DNA of 6,225 nucleotides from a bacterium (GTDB lineage Bacteria; Latescibacterota; UBA2968; UBA8231). A model generated the notes under the pieces. It worked only from the letters and a program-made list of their open reading frames with translations, ran no database searches and was not told the origin of the DNA. Shown here piece after piece: positions 1-6,225 of the stretch. Each line of letters starts with the position of its first letter. Position 1 is the stretch's first letter. The stretch is from NCBI GenBank assembly GCA_027593305.1, contig JAQCJA010000296.1, forward strand, positions 1 through 6,225, written 5' to 3'. The position numbers and the translations under genes are program-made.

Positions 1-259
1 TCGGAACTTCTCGTATCAATATGCAACGATTGGAGCCTGTGCTGTTTCAACTAAGATCGGGACAACGCCTAGATCTTCGGGGTAATGCTTCCGGTCTCTG
101 GCGTAAGGCGAATGCGAAAGTTAGGAGCGCGCGGGTGGAAGTCAAGCAGCCATCCCGGGGGGAGCCGGTCATCTTGTCGTGCCATGTGGGCACCGCTACT
201 TTGGCAAGTACCAGTCCCTCAAGTATGGCAGTCACCCCTCCGATTGAGAGCAACAGAAA
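1..259. other. Leader region without a supported gene
   Basis: No gene is supported here. One frame stays open from the left edge into the first gene, and another is open until a TAA at 83-85. Both use mixed A/T and G/C at third codon positions in the first 100 bases, unlike the strongly G/C-ending codons of the real genes downstream. The translations resemble no family I recognise. The last few codons of an upstream gene could lie in the first 82 bases, but nothing shows this. The stretch probably holds the promoter of the three-gene operon. Confidence 0.5.
201..229 (+). promoter_or_regulatory. Candidate sigma70-like promoter for the isomerase-lyase-amidase operon
   Basis: TTGGCA at 201-206 matches five of six -35 consensus bases. 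It is followed after exactly 17 bp by TATGGC at 224-229, which keeps only the TAT of the -10 consensus. Transcription would start near 236, leaving a leader of about 24 bases before the ATG at 260. The -10 is poor, so this is a candidate based on spacing and position only. Confidence 0.3.
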
Positions 260-1150
260 ATGGCAAAAGAAGGCAAAGCGGAGAAGGCCGACAGGCCCCG
301 CATCCGTCACATGTGCAGCCTGGGAACGCTCGGTGGCTACGGAGGCAAGAAAGGCGAATGGTCTGTCGCCAAGAAGCTGAAGAAGATCCGCAAAGCAGGC
401 TTCGATGGCTTCCTCGGGCGGGTACATATGCTTTCACCCGAAGAAGTTCGGGATTCGGGTCTGATCTTCGCTTGCACCACGGACATGGGTGGGCCCGACG
501 AGGTCGAGCCGAAACTGACGGCCTGCAAGGAGCACGGCGCGCGTTGTGTGAATGTGCAGATGCTGAATCATGATACCGATACGGAAACGGCTGTAACCCG
601 TGCCCGCCAGGTGATTGCCTTTGCCGAAAAGATCGATCTGGATGTGTCGATCGAGGTGCACCGGGATACTTGCACCGAAACACCTGAGAAAACCTATGCG
701 CTGGCTGAGGGTTTCGAGCAGGCCGAAGGACAGCCGCTGAAGATGACGTGGGACTTTTCGCATCCGGCAGTCGTCAAACACCTGTCACCGCCATACTGGG
801 AGCGTCTGGCAGTGCGCCCTGATCTGATGCAGGTCGCCAACCAGTTTCACTTCCGCCCCTTCAACGGTCACCACGCTCAGGTGCCGGCCCTTGGCCACGA
901 TGGCAAGGTGACACCTGAATTTCTCGACTTCATGCAGTTTGCCGATGCGACTCTGGCGAACTGGCTGAAGGCAGCCGGTCCAGGTCGGGAGCTGTTCGCC
1001 TGCCCGGAGCAGATCGGCGGCGGCTACATGCTGTCCGTCTTCGGTGACCGTTTCGAGGATGTCCTGGTCATCAGAAAGCATCTCGGGAAGTCTTTCGCCA
1101 GGCACTTGAAGAGCTGGACGCCGCCAGCAGGCGGACATCCCGCAGGCTGA
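260..1150 (+). CDS. Sugar phosphate isomerase/epimerase-like TIM-barrel protein
   Basis: Predicted cytoplasmic protein of 296 residues resembling the xylose-isomerase-like TIM-barrel superfamily, whose members isomerise or epimerise sugars through a metal-bound enediolate. The expected acidic and histidine ligands sit at successive strand ends: E132 in SIEVHRD, D165 in TWDFSH, H197 in NQFHFRPF and E250 in ACPEQ, with H134 and H168 nearby. Length is normal for the family. The ATG at 260 is preferred because GAGAG lies nine bases upstream (246-250); the internal ATG at 311 has no such site. The resulting N-terminus (about 17 residues) is rich in lysine and charged residues, has no signal peptide and may be a disordered tail. 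The stop overlaps the lyase start by one base, so the two are probably translationally coupled. The lyase neighbour suggests a uronate or derived sugar as substrate, but this is inference. Other members of the superfamily include inosose dehydratases and endonuclease IV, so the reaction is not fixed. Confidence 0.85.
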   Translation: MAKEGKAEKADRPRIRHMCSLGTLGGYGGKKGEWSVAKKLKKIRKAGFDGFLGRVHMLSPEEVRDSGLIFACTTDMGGPDEVEPKLTACKEHGARCVNVQMLNHDTDTETAVTRARQVIAFAEKIDLDVSIEVHRDTCTETPEKTYALAEGFEQAEGQPLKMTWDFSHPAVVKHLSPPYWERLAVRPDLMQVANQFHFRPFNGHHAQVPALGHDGKVTPEFLDFMQFADATLANWLKAAGPGRELFACPEQIGGGYMLSVFGDRFEDVLVIRKHLGKSFARHLKSWTPPAGGHPAG

Positions 1151-2310
1151 TGGCAGCGTCTATCGAGACACCACCCCGCGTCTTCCTGCTGGACGGCGCG
1201 TTCCTGGTTGGGGCGCGTCAGCGTGTGTATGACGGCGACCCCGGACTTGCCGCGGCAGATCAACGCCTGCTTCTGGATGCGGAAGCGGCGGGGACCGTCG
1301 GGCCCTTCACGGTTGTCGGCAAGGCAACGGTGCCACCCAGCGGCGATGTGCGCGACTATGTGAGCCAGAGCCCCTGCTGGTGGCCGGATCCCGACACCGA
1401 AGACGGCCTGCCCTGGATTCGACGTGACGGCGAGGCCAATCCTGAGTGCGACCTGCACGATCATCATGCGATGGCCGCCATGATCAGTGCCGTGAACACC
1501 CTGTCGGCGGCGTTCTTCTTCAGTGATCTCGAGCACTTCGCCGAACAGGCAGGTTTGCTGCTGCGCACCTGGTTCCTCGACCCGGCGACACGGATGAATC
1601 CGCATCTGCAATTCGCCCGGGGCATTCCGGGGCGCTGTGACGGGCATGGCAACGGCATCATCGATACTGCGCCGATCGGTTTTCTTCTCGATTCAGTGGG
1701 GCTGCTGGGCGAATCGACGGCGTGGACTGCGGATGACCAGCAAGGTCTGGTGGACTGGATGTCGCAGTTGCTCACATGGCTGCTGGACAGCGCGCATGGT
1801 CGCGACGAGGCGAGTCAAGCGAACATCCACGGGACGTGGTATGACACGCAAGTCCTGTCGCTGGCATTGTTCACCGGCTCTGCTGCGGTCGCTCAGGCAA
1901 CTGCATCGAAGGCGACACAGCGACTGGACCGCCAGATCGACGCGGACGGCGCCCAGCCCCGCGAACTGGCTCGGACGAGATCTCTCGACTATGCAGTGAT
2001 GAACCTCACCGGCCTGTTCGATCTGGCCGACGTCAGTGCCCACTGCGGTGTGGATCTGTGGCAGCATGTGGGAGGGGAGGGTCAGTCCCTGCGCCGGGCG
2101 CTGGACTGGCTCGTGGCCCATGCGCTCGAAAGTGTGTGGCTGCGGCCGCAGATTGAACCCTTCGATACGAGGCGCTGGCTGCCTGTGTTGTGGCGAGCCG
2201 CGCACCGTTTTGGTGATCCAACCTATCGCGAACGTATCTCGCGCCTGCCCGGTATGGAAGAAACCGCAGCCGATCGCTCCAACCTTCTGTATCCCGATAT
2301 CGGATCGTGA
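1150..2310 (+). CDS. Alginate-lyase-family (PF05426-type) polysaccharide lyase
   Basis: Protein of 386 residues resembling the alginate lyase superfamily (PL5-like alpha/alpha toroid), which cleaves uronate-containing chains by beta-elimination. Hallmarks in order: PSGDVRDY at 63-70, a WWPDP block with DGLPWIRRDGEANPE at about 77-99, LLRTWFLDPATRMNP near 137-151, GIIDT near 169-173, NIHGTWYD at 225-232, and RTRSLDYAVMNL at 275-286. H227 and Y281 are 54 residues apart, the same spacing as the catalytic His192 and Tyr246 I recall for Sphingomonas A1-III, and R275 or R277 could be the arginine. The residue before the histidine is Ile226, where that enzyme has Asn191, which is unusual. No signal peptide is visible, so it probably acts in the cytoplasm on imported oligosaccharides. 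Its ATG overlaps the isomerase TGA as TGATG, and the amidase begins a few bases after its stop. The true substrate (alginate, another polyuronate or a glycosaminoglycan-like chain) is unknown. Confidence 0.85.
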   Translation: MAASIETPPRVFLLDGAFLVGARQRVYDGDPGLAAADQRLLLDAEAAGTVGPFTVVGKATVPPSGDVRDYVSQSPCWWPDPDTEDGLPWIRRDGEANPECDLHDHHAMAAMISAVNTLSAAFFFSDLEHFAEQAGLLLRTWFLDPATRMNPHLQFARGIPGRCDGHGNGIIDTAPIGFLLDSVGLLGESTAWTADDQQGLVDWMSQLLTWLLDSAHGRDEASQANIHGTWYDTQVLSLALFTGSAAVAQATASKATQRLDRQIDADGAQPRELARTRSLDYAVMNLTGLFDLADVSAHCGVDLWQHVGGEGQSLRRALDWLVAHALESVWLRPQIEPFDTRRWLPVLWRAAHRFGDPTYRERISRLPGMEETAADRSNLLYPDIGS

Positions 2311-2314
2311 CCGT

Positions 2315-3544
2315 TTGCCGCAGTTGACGGACACCCTCGAGGAGCTTGTTGCGACCCGCCTTGCCCGCGTTGCCGCGCGCGATGGGCAGTTGCGGGCGCT
2401 GGTGGATGAGCCGGATCGTCAGGGGCGGTTGCAGCGCGAAACAACTGCCATTGCCGATGACGCGCCTCTGCGGGGGTGGTTTCTTGGCGTGAAAGACATT
2501 CTGCATGCCCATGGCCTGGTGACCAGAGCCGGCACGCGACTGCCGCCGCAGTTGTTCGCCCGCGAAAAAGAAGCGGCATGTGTCGCAGCCCTGCGTCGCG
2601 CCGGCTGCCTGGTGCTCGGTAAAACCGTGACCACCGAATTCGCCTATTTCGAGCCTGGCCCCACACGGAACCCGCACAATCCTGAGCATACACCGGGCGG
2701 ATCCTCCAGCGGCTCGGCGGCGGCGGTTGCTGCCGGCTATTGCGAACTGGCTCTGGGTACCCAGACCGTAGGGTCCGTGATCCGCCCGGCGGCGTTCTGT
2801 GGCGTCGTCGGCTTCAAGCCCAGTTTTGGCAGGGTGTCAACGGATGGCCTGCTCCTGTGTGCCCCCTCCGTTGACACAGTTGGGCTGTTGGCCCCCGATG
2901 TAGCACACGTGTGCCATGGTGCTCAGGTGATTCTGCATGACTGGGTCGGGCAGGATGCAGCGCCGCTGCCGGTCCTCGGGATCCCCGAGGGTCCTTACCT
3001 GGAGCAGGCCTCAGCCGATGGGCTGTCAGGCTTTGCGGCGCAGGTCCGGCAGTTGGAGTCTCGCGGTTTCTCAGTGTGCCGCATCCCCGCGCTGCAGGAC
3101 ATCCGTGACGTGAATGAGCGTCACAGCACGCTGCAGGCGGCAGAAATGGCGCTGGAGCATGCTGGATGGATGGACTCACACATAGACACGTATCGGCCCA
3201 GGACGCGGGAGATCCTGTTGCGCGGCCGGCAAGTGAGCGCCGATGGCCTGCATGCTGCACGCGCCGGAAGAGGGCGTCTGCGGGATGAGTTGCAGGCAAC
3301 CATGAAGGCGGAAGGCATCGACGTGTGGATCTGTCCATCCGCCAGGGGGGCGGCGCCTCGTGGACTCGTCTCTACCGGTGATCCGGTGATGAATCTGCCC
3401 TGGACTCACGCCGGCCTGCCTGCCCTGTCGTTGCCGGCGGGGTACGCAGGTCAGTTGCCACTGGGCCTGCAGTGTGTCGCCGGCTTCGGTGACGATGAAA
3501 AACTGCTTGGCTACGCGCAGGATCTGGCAGCGACCTTCGAATGA
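2315..3544 (+). CDS. Amidase-signature family hydrolase
   Basis: Serine amidase of about 409 residues that would hydrolyse a carboxamide. The Ser-cisSer-Lys triad is complete: K60 in LGVKD, the cis-serine S130 in TPGGSSSGSAAAVAAG, and the nucleophile S154 in TQTVGSVIRPA. The 24-residue spacing between the serines equals that of FAAH Ser217 and Ser241. FCGVVGFKPSFGRV follows as expected, and the C-terminus (TGDPVMNLPWTHAGLPALSLPAG) is that of a full-length enzyme. No signal peptide is seen. There is no in-frame ATG near the expected N-terminus. The chosen TTG at 2315 lies four bases after the lyase stop and places the lysine at residue 60; TTG at 2324 is nearly as good. Neither has a clear Shine-Dalgarno site, so re-initiation after lyase translation is likely. 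The frame stays open back to 2036, but that part is lyase coding sequence. It lacks visible GatB/GatC partners, so a GatA role is unlikely. The substrate is unknown; operon context suggests a sugar-derived amide. Confidence 0.87.
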   Translation: MPQLTDTLEELVATRLARVAARDGQLRALVDEPDRQGRLQRETTAIADDAPLRGWFLGVKDILHAHGLVTRAGTRLPPQLFAREKEAACVAALRRAGCLVLGKTVTTEFAYFEPGPTRNPHNPEHTPGGSSSGSAAAVAAGYCELALGTQTVGSVIRPAAFCGVVGFKPSFGRVSTDGLLLCAPSVDTVGLLAPDVAHVCHGAQVILHDWVGQDAAPLPVLGIPEGPYLEQASADGLSGFAAQVRQLESRGFSVCRIPALQDIRDVNERHSTLQAAEMALEHAGWMDSHIDTYRPRTREILLRGRQVSADGLHAARAGRGRLRDELQATMKAEGIDVWICPSARGAAPRGLVSTGDPVMNLPWTHAGLPALSLPAGYAGQLPLGLQCVAGFGDDEKLLGYAQDLAATFE

Positions 3545-3563
3545 TCGGCACTAGCATCGAGCC

Positions 3564-4673
3564 CTAGAACCTGTCCGGCCATGACATGTGCGCGACCCGC
3601 AGCGGAAACAGCGCGCGTGCCAGCGTCAGCTGGGCGCCATTGCCGGTCAGTGTGCCGGCGCCGATGGCGTCATCCGCATCGCGGAAACCCATGGCCAGTT
3701 GCATGAGCAGGGCCGAATCCGACACGCACAAGGGGCGGCCGCTGGACCCCTCACGGACATGAATCCTGCCACCTCGTCGAGCAAGCGTTACGGCGCCATC
3801 AGCGCTGCGCAGGCATAGCTGTTGCGGTGCATCGGCGGGCCAGCATTGGGCCAATTCCGGTGCCAGAGCCGTGAAGAAGCGGGTCCAGTCGAGGGCTCTT
3901 CCCATGGCGCCGGCGTTGCGCGGATAACGCGTCTCATCACGGTATCCGAGGCGTCGACAGTAGACGGCAAAGGCGTGATCCTGGGGCACGCTTGCCGAAA
4001 TCCATTCGCGTCGAAGCTGCACCGCACGCTGCGCCAGAAATCCCACAATCGCCGCGTTCACATCGTCACCGATTCCACCTGCCTCAGCAACCCGACAGCG
4101 GTCGCTGACGTCGTCGCAGAGGACGTATCCCAGCACCCGCTCTCTGGCGCCTGGCGCATACACGATCCGCGCCATCGCAGATACACCAAATCCGGAGCCC
4201 ATCGGAAAACGCTGCCAGGTTCGAGTGCGTACGACTGATCCCGTGCGCAACGCATTGTGCCGTTCATATATCGTGCGGACGGCCTTCAGGTCCGCGTCTT
4301 TCATCGGGCGTGTGCGGAAGGGGGATCGCACCGTCTCGGCGGCACGTGTGTCAATGGCGAATCCGTGTTCCGGCATGCACGTCGAAAACCCAACACGATG
4401 GTAGAAATCCTCGATGCCAAACAGGAAGGAGGCGTCGTAGCCCTCTTTCTGCATCAGCTGCAACGATTTATTGAGGACGCGCAGGGCAAGTCCACGTCTG
4501 CGGTGCTCGTGATCCGTGCCGACGCCGGCAATGCCGCCGATGGAGAGACTTGCGGCACCAATGCGCATACGACGATCGGCGATCCAGAGACGCGAAATCG
4601 ATTTGCCCTGGTGCAGAATCTCAACCTTCCAACCGTCATCGGTTCGCACAGCGATGGGTTCGCCGTATTCCAT
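3564..4673 (-). CDS. Eis-like GNAT-family N-acetyltransferase
   Basis: Protein of 369 residues resembling Eis-type acetyltransferases, which have two GNAT-fold halves and a C-terminal SCP2-like domain and transfer acetyl from acetyl-CoA to amines. The N-terminal half carries the acetyl-CoA pyrophosphate loop: GGIAGVGTDHEHRRRGLALR at 46-65, with R58-x-x-G61-x-A63. GIEDFYHRVGF follows at 86-96, as in that family. The second half (about 130-260) is GNAT-like but lacks an obvious loop. The last 100 residues fit an SCP2-like domain and end in HMSWPDRF. The start is firm: AGGAG at 4681-4685 lies seven bases before the ATG. It converges on the amidase gene and diverges from the sulfatase, so it is a separate unit. 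The substrate is unknown; Eis itself modifies aminoglycosides and proteins, but this should not be read as evidence of resistance. Amino-sugar acetylation is possible and unproven. Confidence 0.85.
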   Translation of the reverse strand: MEYGEPIAVRTDDGWKVEILHQGKSISRLWIADRRMRIGAASLSIGGIAGVGTDHEHRRRGLALRVLNKSLQLMQKEGYDASFLFGIEDFYHRVGFSTCMPEHGFAIDTRAAETVRSPFRTRPMKDADLKAVRTIYERHNALRTGSVVRTRTWQRFPMGSGFGVSAMARIVYAPGARERVLGYVLCDDVSDRCRVAEAGGIGDDVNAAIVGFLAQRAVQLRREWISASVPQDHAFAVYCRRLGYRDETRYPRNAGAMGRALDWTRFFTALAPELAQCWPADAPQQLCLRSADGAVTLARRGGRIHVREGSSGRPLCVSDSALLMQLAMGFRDADDAIGAGTLTGNGAQLTLARALFPLRVAHMSWPDRF

Positions 4674-4680
4674 GATCAGG

Positions 4681-4685
4681 CTCCT
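4681..4685 (-). promoter_or_regulatory. Ribosome binding site of the GNAT gene
   Basis: On the minus strand this reads AGGAG, seven bases before the ATG at 4673-4671. It is the best Shine-Dalgarno site in the window and fixes the GNAT start. Confidence 0.8.
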
Positions 4686-4756
4686 GTCTGTGCCGTGAGT
4701 AGCTTGACGACAAACATAAGCCGCCAGCCTCGCAGGGTGGGCAACGGGCCCATCGC

Positions 4757-4786
4757 TTGACCCATCCAGTCATGAGCCCCTTTATC
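4757..4786 (+). promoter_or_regulatory. Candidate promoter of the sulfatase gene
   Basis: TTGACC at 4757-4762 matches five of six -35 bases. TTTATC at 4781-4786, 18 bp later, is a weak -10 with three matches. Transcription would begin near 4793. The inverted repeat at 4769-4794 covers the spacer and the -10, which is where a repressor would bind. The element is the only reasonable -35 on this strand between the two divergent genes, but the -10 is weak. Confidence 0.35.
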
Positions 4787-4794
4787 CTCATGAC
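4769..4794. repeat. Perfect 8-bp inverted repeat, possible operator
   Basis: GTCATGAG at 4769-4776 and CTCATGAC at 4787-4794 are exact reverse complements separated by 10 bp, so the arm centres are 18 bp apart. Each arm contains the palindrome TCATGA, and GTCATG occurs again at 4842-4847. It lies between two divergent genes and overlaps a candidate promoter, as expected for the binding site of a dimeric regulator. A hairpin in the sulfatase leader is an alternative. It has no T-run and is not a terminator. Confidence 0.5.
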
Positions 4795-4803
4795 GGCCAT
4801 TGC

Positions 4804-4831
4804 ATTCCCCGATTCCCATGGTATTCCCCGA
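4804..4831. repeat. Nine-base direct repeat upstream of the sulfatase
   Basis: ATTCCCCGA occurs at 4804-4812 and again at 4823-4831, 19 bp apart, close to two helical turns. The copies flank CCATGG. They lie between the candidate sulfatase promoter and the preferred start codon. They could be a regulator site or a chance repeat, and would encode part of the protein if the ATG at 4818 were the true start. Confidence 0.35.
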
Positions 4832-4865
4832 ATCACTGCGAGTCATGGTGCAATTACACAACCTG

Positions 4866-6225
4866 ATGTCACGTCGGCAGTGCCTGTCGACTCTGGGACG
4901 CGCGACAGCTGCCGTCGCGGCAGCGCCGCTGCTCGGCGGCAACAGGGCTGGCGCCACGCGCCCCCCGAATGTCGTGCTGATCCTGTCAGACGATCAGGGA
5001 TCGACGGATATGGGTTGCTACGGGGCAACGGATCTCTACACACCGGCCCTCGATGGGCTCGCCGCCGACGGCCTTCGTTTCACCCAGTTCTACGTCAATG
5101 CACCGGCCTGTATGCCATCACGAGCGGCGCTGCTGACGGGCCGGCACTTCATACGTTGCCTGGCCGCCGATGGGCTGCGCGGTGACGAAACTACGATTGC
5201 CGAGATGCTGCGTGGTGCAGGCTATCACACAGCCTGCTTTGGCAAGTGGCATCTTGGGCATCCGGAACCCATGGACCCGCTATCTCAGGGCTTTGATGAG
5301 TTTCTCGGGTTCAAAGTCGGCGCCATGGACAACTACTCCCACTTCTTTTACTACGGCGGCCCCGACCGCCATGTGCTGCGGCGAGATCGGGCGCCTTACA
5401 GGGAAGACGGCGTCTACTTTCCTGACATCGTCACGCGTGAGGCCCTGCGGTTCATCGATGAGAATCAGACGTCGCCATTCTTCCTGCCACTCAATCAACC
5501 ACACTATCCCATGCAACCGGAAGAACGCCACCTGGCGCGCTACGAGCACGTGACAAACGTCGCTCGACGTTATCAGGCCGCCTGTCTGACATCGATGGAC
5601 GAGCGCATCGGTCAGCTGTTGCGTCATCTCGACAAGCGGGGGCTGCGGGAGGACACGATTGTGCTGTTTCTCAGTGACAATGGTCATTCGGTTGAGGAGC
5701 GGACCTTTGGCGGCGGCGGGCGCAGCACCCCCTTTACCGGCAGCAAGGGATCGCTGAATGAGGGGGGGATCCGGGTTCCTTTCCTGATATCGGCGCCAGG
5801 CCGAGTGTTGGCTGGATACGTAAGCAATCAGGCCGCAACCAGCCTCGACATCCTGCCTACCATCGCCCACCTGACCGGAGCGCAGTTGCCGGACAAGGAC
5901 TTGGACGGGGTCAATCTGGCGCCGGTCCTTGCCCGCAGTGAGGAGCCGTCACCGCATCCACAGCTGCACTGGGTGTACGGCAATTCCTGGGTCGTGCGGG
6001 ACGCTCAATGGAAGATCCTTGGTGATGTCAGCAACGATACCCTGGCGCTCTACGACCTGACCAAGGATCCGGGTGAGCAGCAGGATCTTGCCTCGCGCAA
6101 TCGTGAGGTCACGTCGCATCTCATCGGTCGTCATAATGAGTGGATTCGCCACACGATGCCGGAAGAGCGGTTGACCGCACAGGTCCTGTCGTTTGACCCG
6201 ACCGGCGCAGGGGGACGAGCAAAGG
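4866..6225 (+). CDS. Type I (formylglycine) sulfatase with Tat-like signal, 3' end outside the window
   Basis: Partial gene, 453 codons visible with no stop; most of the family's usual length is present, including the LYDLTKDPGEQQDLA block near the C-terminus. It would hydrolyse sulfate esters, probably on a glycan. The sulfatase signature CMPSR (C82 to R86) provides the cysteine converted to formylglycine. Metal ligands are D42 and D43 in LILSDDQG and D271 and N272 in FLSDNGH; GKWHLG (K127, H129), NQPHYP (H213) and GSKGSLNEGG (K294) complete the active site. The N-terminus has SRRQCLS, then an alanine-rich hydrophobic stretch and AGA before TRPPNVV, consistent with Tat export; cysteine replaces the usual phenylalanine of the motif. 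Start is uncertain: in-frame ATGs also lie at 4818 and 4845, none with a good Shine-Dalgarno site. The 4866 start is preferred because it puts the twin arginines near the N-terminus. The loop after CxPSR looks short. It diverges from the GNAT gene behind a possible operator. The sulfated substrate cannot be named. Confidence 0.9.
   Translation, partial: MSRRQCLSTLGRATAAVAAAPLLGGNRAGATRPPNVVLILSDDQGSTDMGCYGATDLYTPALDGLAADGLRFTQFYVNAPACMPSRAALLTGRHFIRCLAADGLRGDETTIAEMLRGAGYHTACFGKWHLGHPEPMDPLSQGFDEFLGFKVGAMDNYSHFFYYGGPDRHVLRRDRAPYREDGVYFPDIVTREALRFIDENQTSPFFLPLNQPHYPMQPEERHLARYEHVTNVARRYQAACLTSMDERIGQLLRHLDKRGLREDTIVLFLSDNGHSVEERTFGGGGRSTPFTGSKGSLNEGGIRVPFLISAPGRVLAGYVSNQAATSLDILPTIAHLTGAQLPDKDLDGVNLAPVLARSEEPSPHPQLHWVYGNSWVVRDAQWKILGDVSNDTLALYDLTKDPGEQQDLASRNREVTSHLIGRHNEWIRHTMPEERLTAQVLSFDPTGAGGRAK

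Noticed and set aside
179..193. Short hairpin GTGCC-ATGTG-GGCAC upstream of the operon
   Set aside because: A five-base stem with no T-run or other context occurs often by chance; neither a terminator nor a riboswitch is supported.
3..380. Open frame from the left edge running into the first gene
   Set aside because: Third codon positions are not G/C-rich as in the real genes, no family resemblance, and it overlaps the well-supported isomerase gene by about 120 bases in another frame.
2036..2314. N-terminal extension of the amidase reading frame inside the lyase gene
   Set aside because: This part lies wholly in lyase coding sequence, its translation does not resemble an amidase N-terminus, and the amidase fold is complete from about 2315.
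2315..3544. GatA subunit of the glutamyl-tRNA amidotransferase
   Set aside because: No gatB or gatC neighbours, shorter than typical GatA, and the nucleophile loop TQTVGSVIRP differs from the usual GatA form; a stand-alone amidase fits better.
4757..5185. Plus-strand reading frame upstream of and overlapping the sulfatase
   Set aside because: It starts at a TTG with no ribosome site, covers the signal peptide and CxPSR region of the sulfatase in another frame, and resembles nothing.
5280..5870. 196-residue minus-strand open frame opposite the sulfatase
   Set aside because: It is antisense to conserved sulfatase motifs in a GC-rich gene, where long shadow frames are expected.

Overview
This is a GC-rich bacterial window with five protein-coding genes. 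Four are complete and one runs off the right edge. Genes are tightly packed and prefer G or C at third codon positions. The content (a PF05426-type uronate lyase, a type I sulfatase with a Tat-like signal, an isomerase-like TIM barrel) suggests a heterotroph that breaks down acidic or sulfated polysaccharides, possibly marine or host-associated. The phylum cannot be fixed from these sequences. No RNA gene, mobile element or CRISPR array was seen.

Layout: positions 1-259 hold no convincing gene, only a weak candidate promoter. A three-gene plus-strand operon follows: a sugar phosphate isomerase/epimerase-like protein (260-1150), an alginate-lyase-family protein (1150-2310, sharing one base with its neighbour) and an amidase-signature hydrolase (about 2315-3544, apparently starting at TTG just after the lyase stop). 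A minus-strand Eis-like GNAT acetyltransferase (3564-4673) converges on the operon with only 19 bp between them. A divergent intergenic region of about 190 bp carries a perfect 8-bp inverted repeat overlapping a candidate promoter. A formylglycine-type sulfatase then begins on the plus strand (4866 to beyond 6225).

Working model (inference): the sulfatase acts outside the cytoplasm and removes sulfate from a glycan. The operon proteins, which lack visible signal peptides, act in the cytoplasm. There the lyase would cleave uronate-containing oligosaccharides by beta-elimination, the amidase would hydrolyse an amide, perhaps on an amidated or N-acylated sugar, and the TIM-barrel protein would isomerise or epimerise the product. 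The lyase, amidase and isomerase combination is the most interesting feature here; its substrate is unknown. The window contains no transporter, regulator or downstream kinase/aldolase, so the pathway cannot be completed from it.
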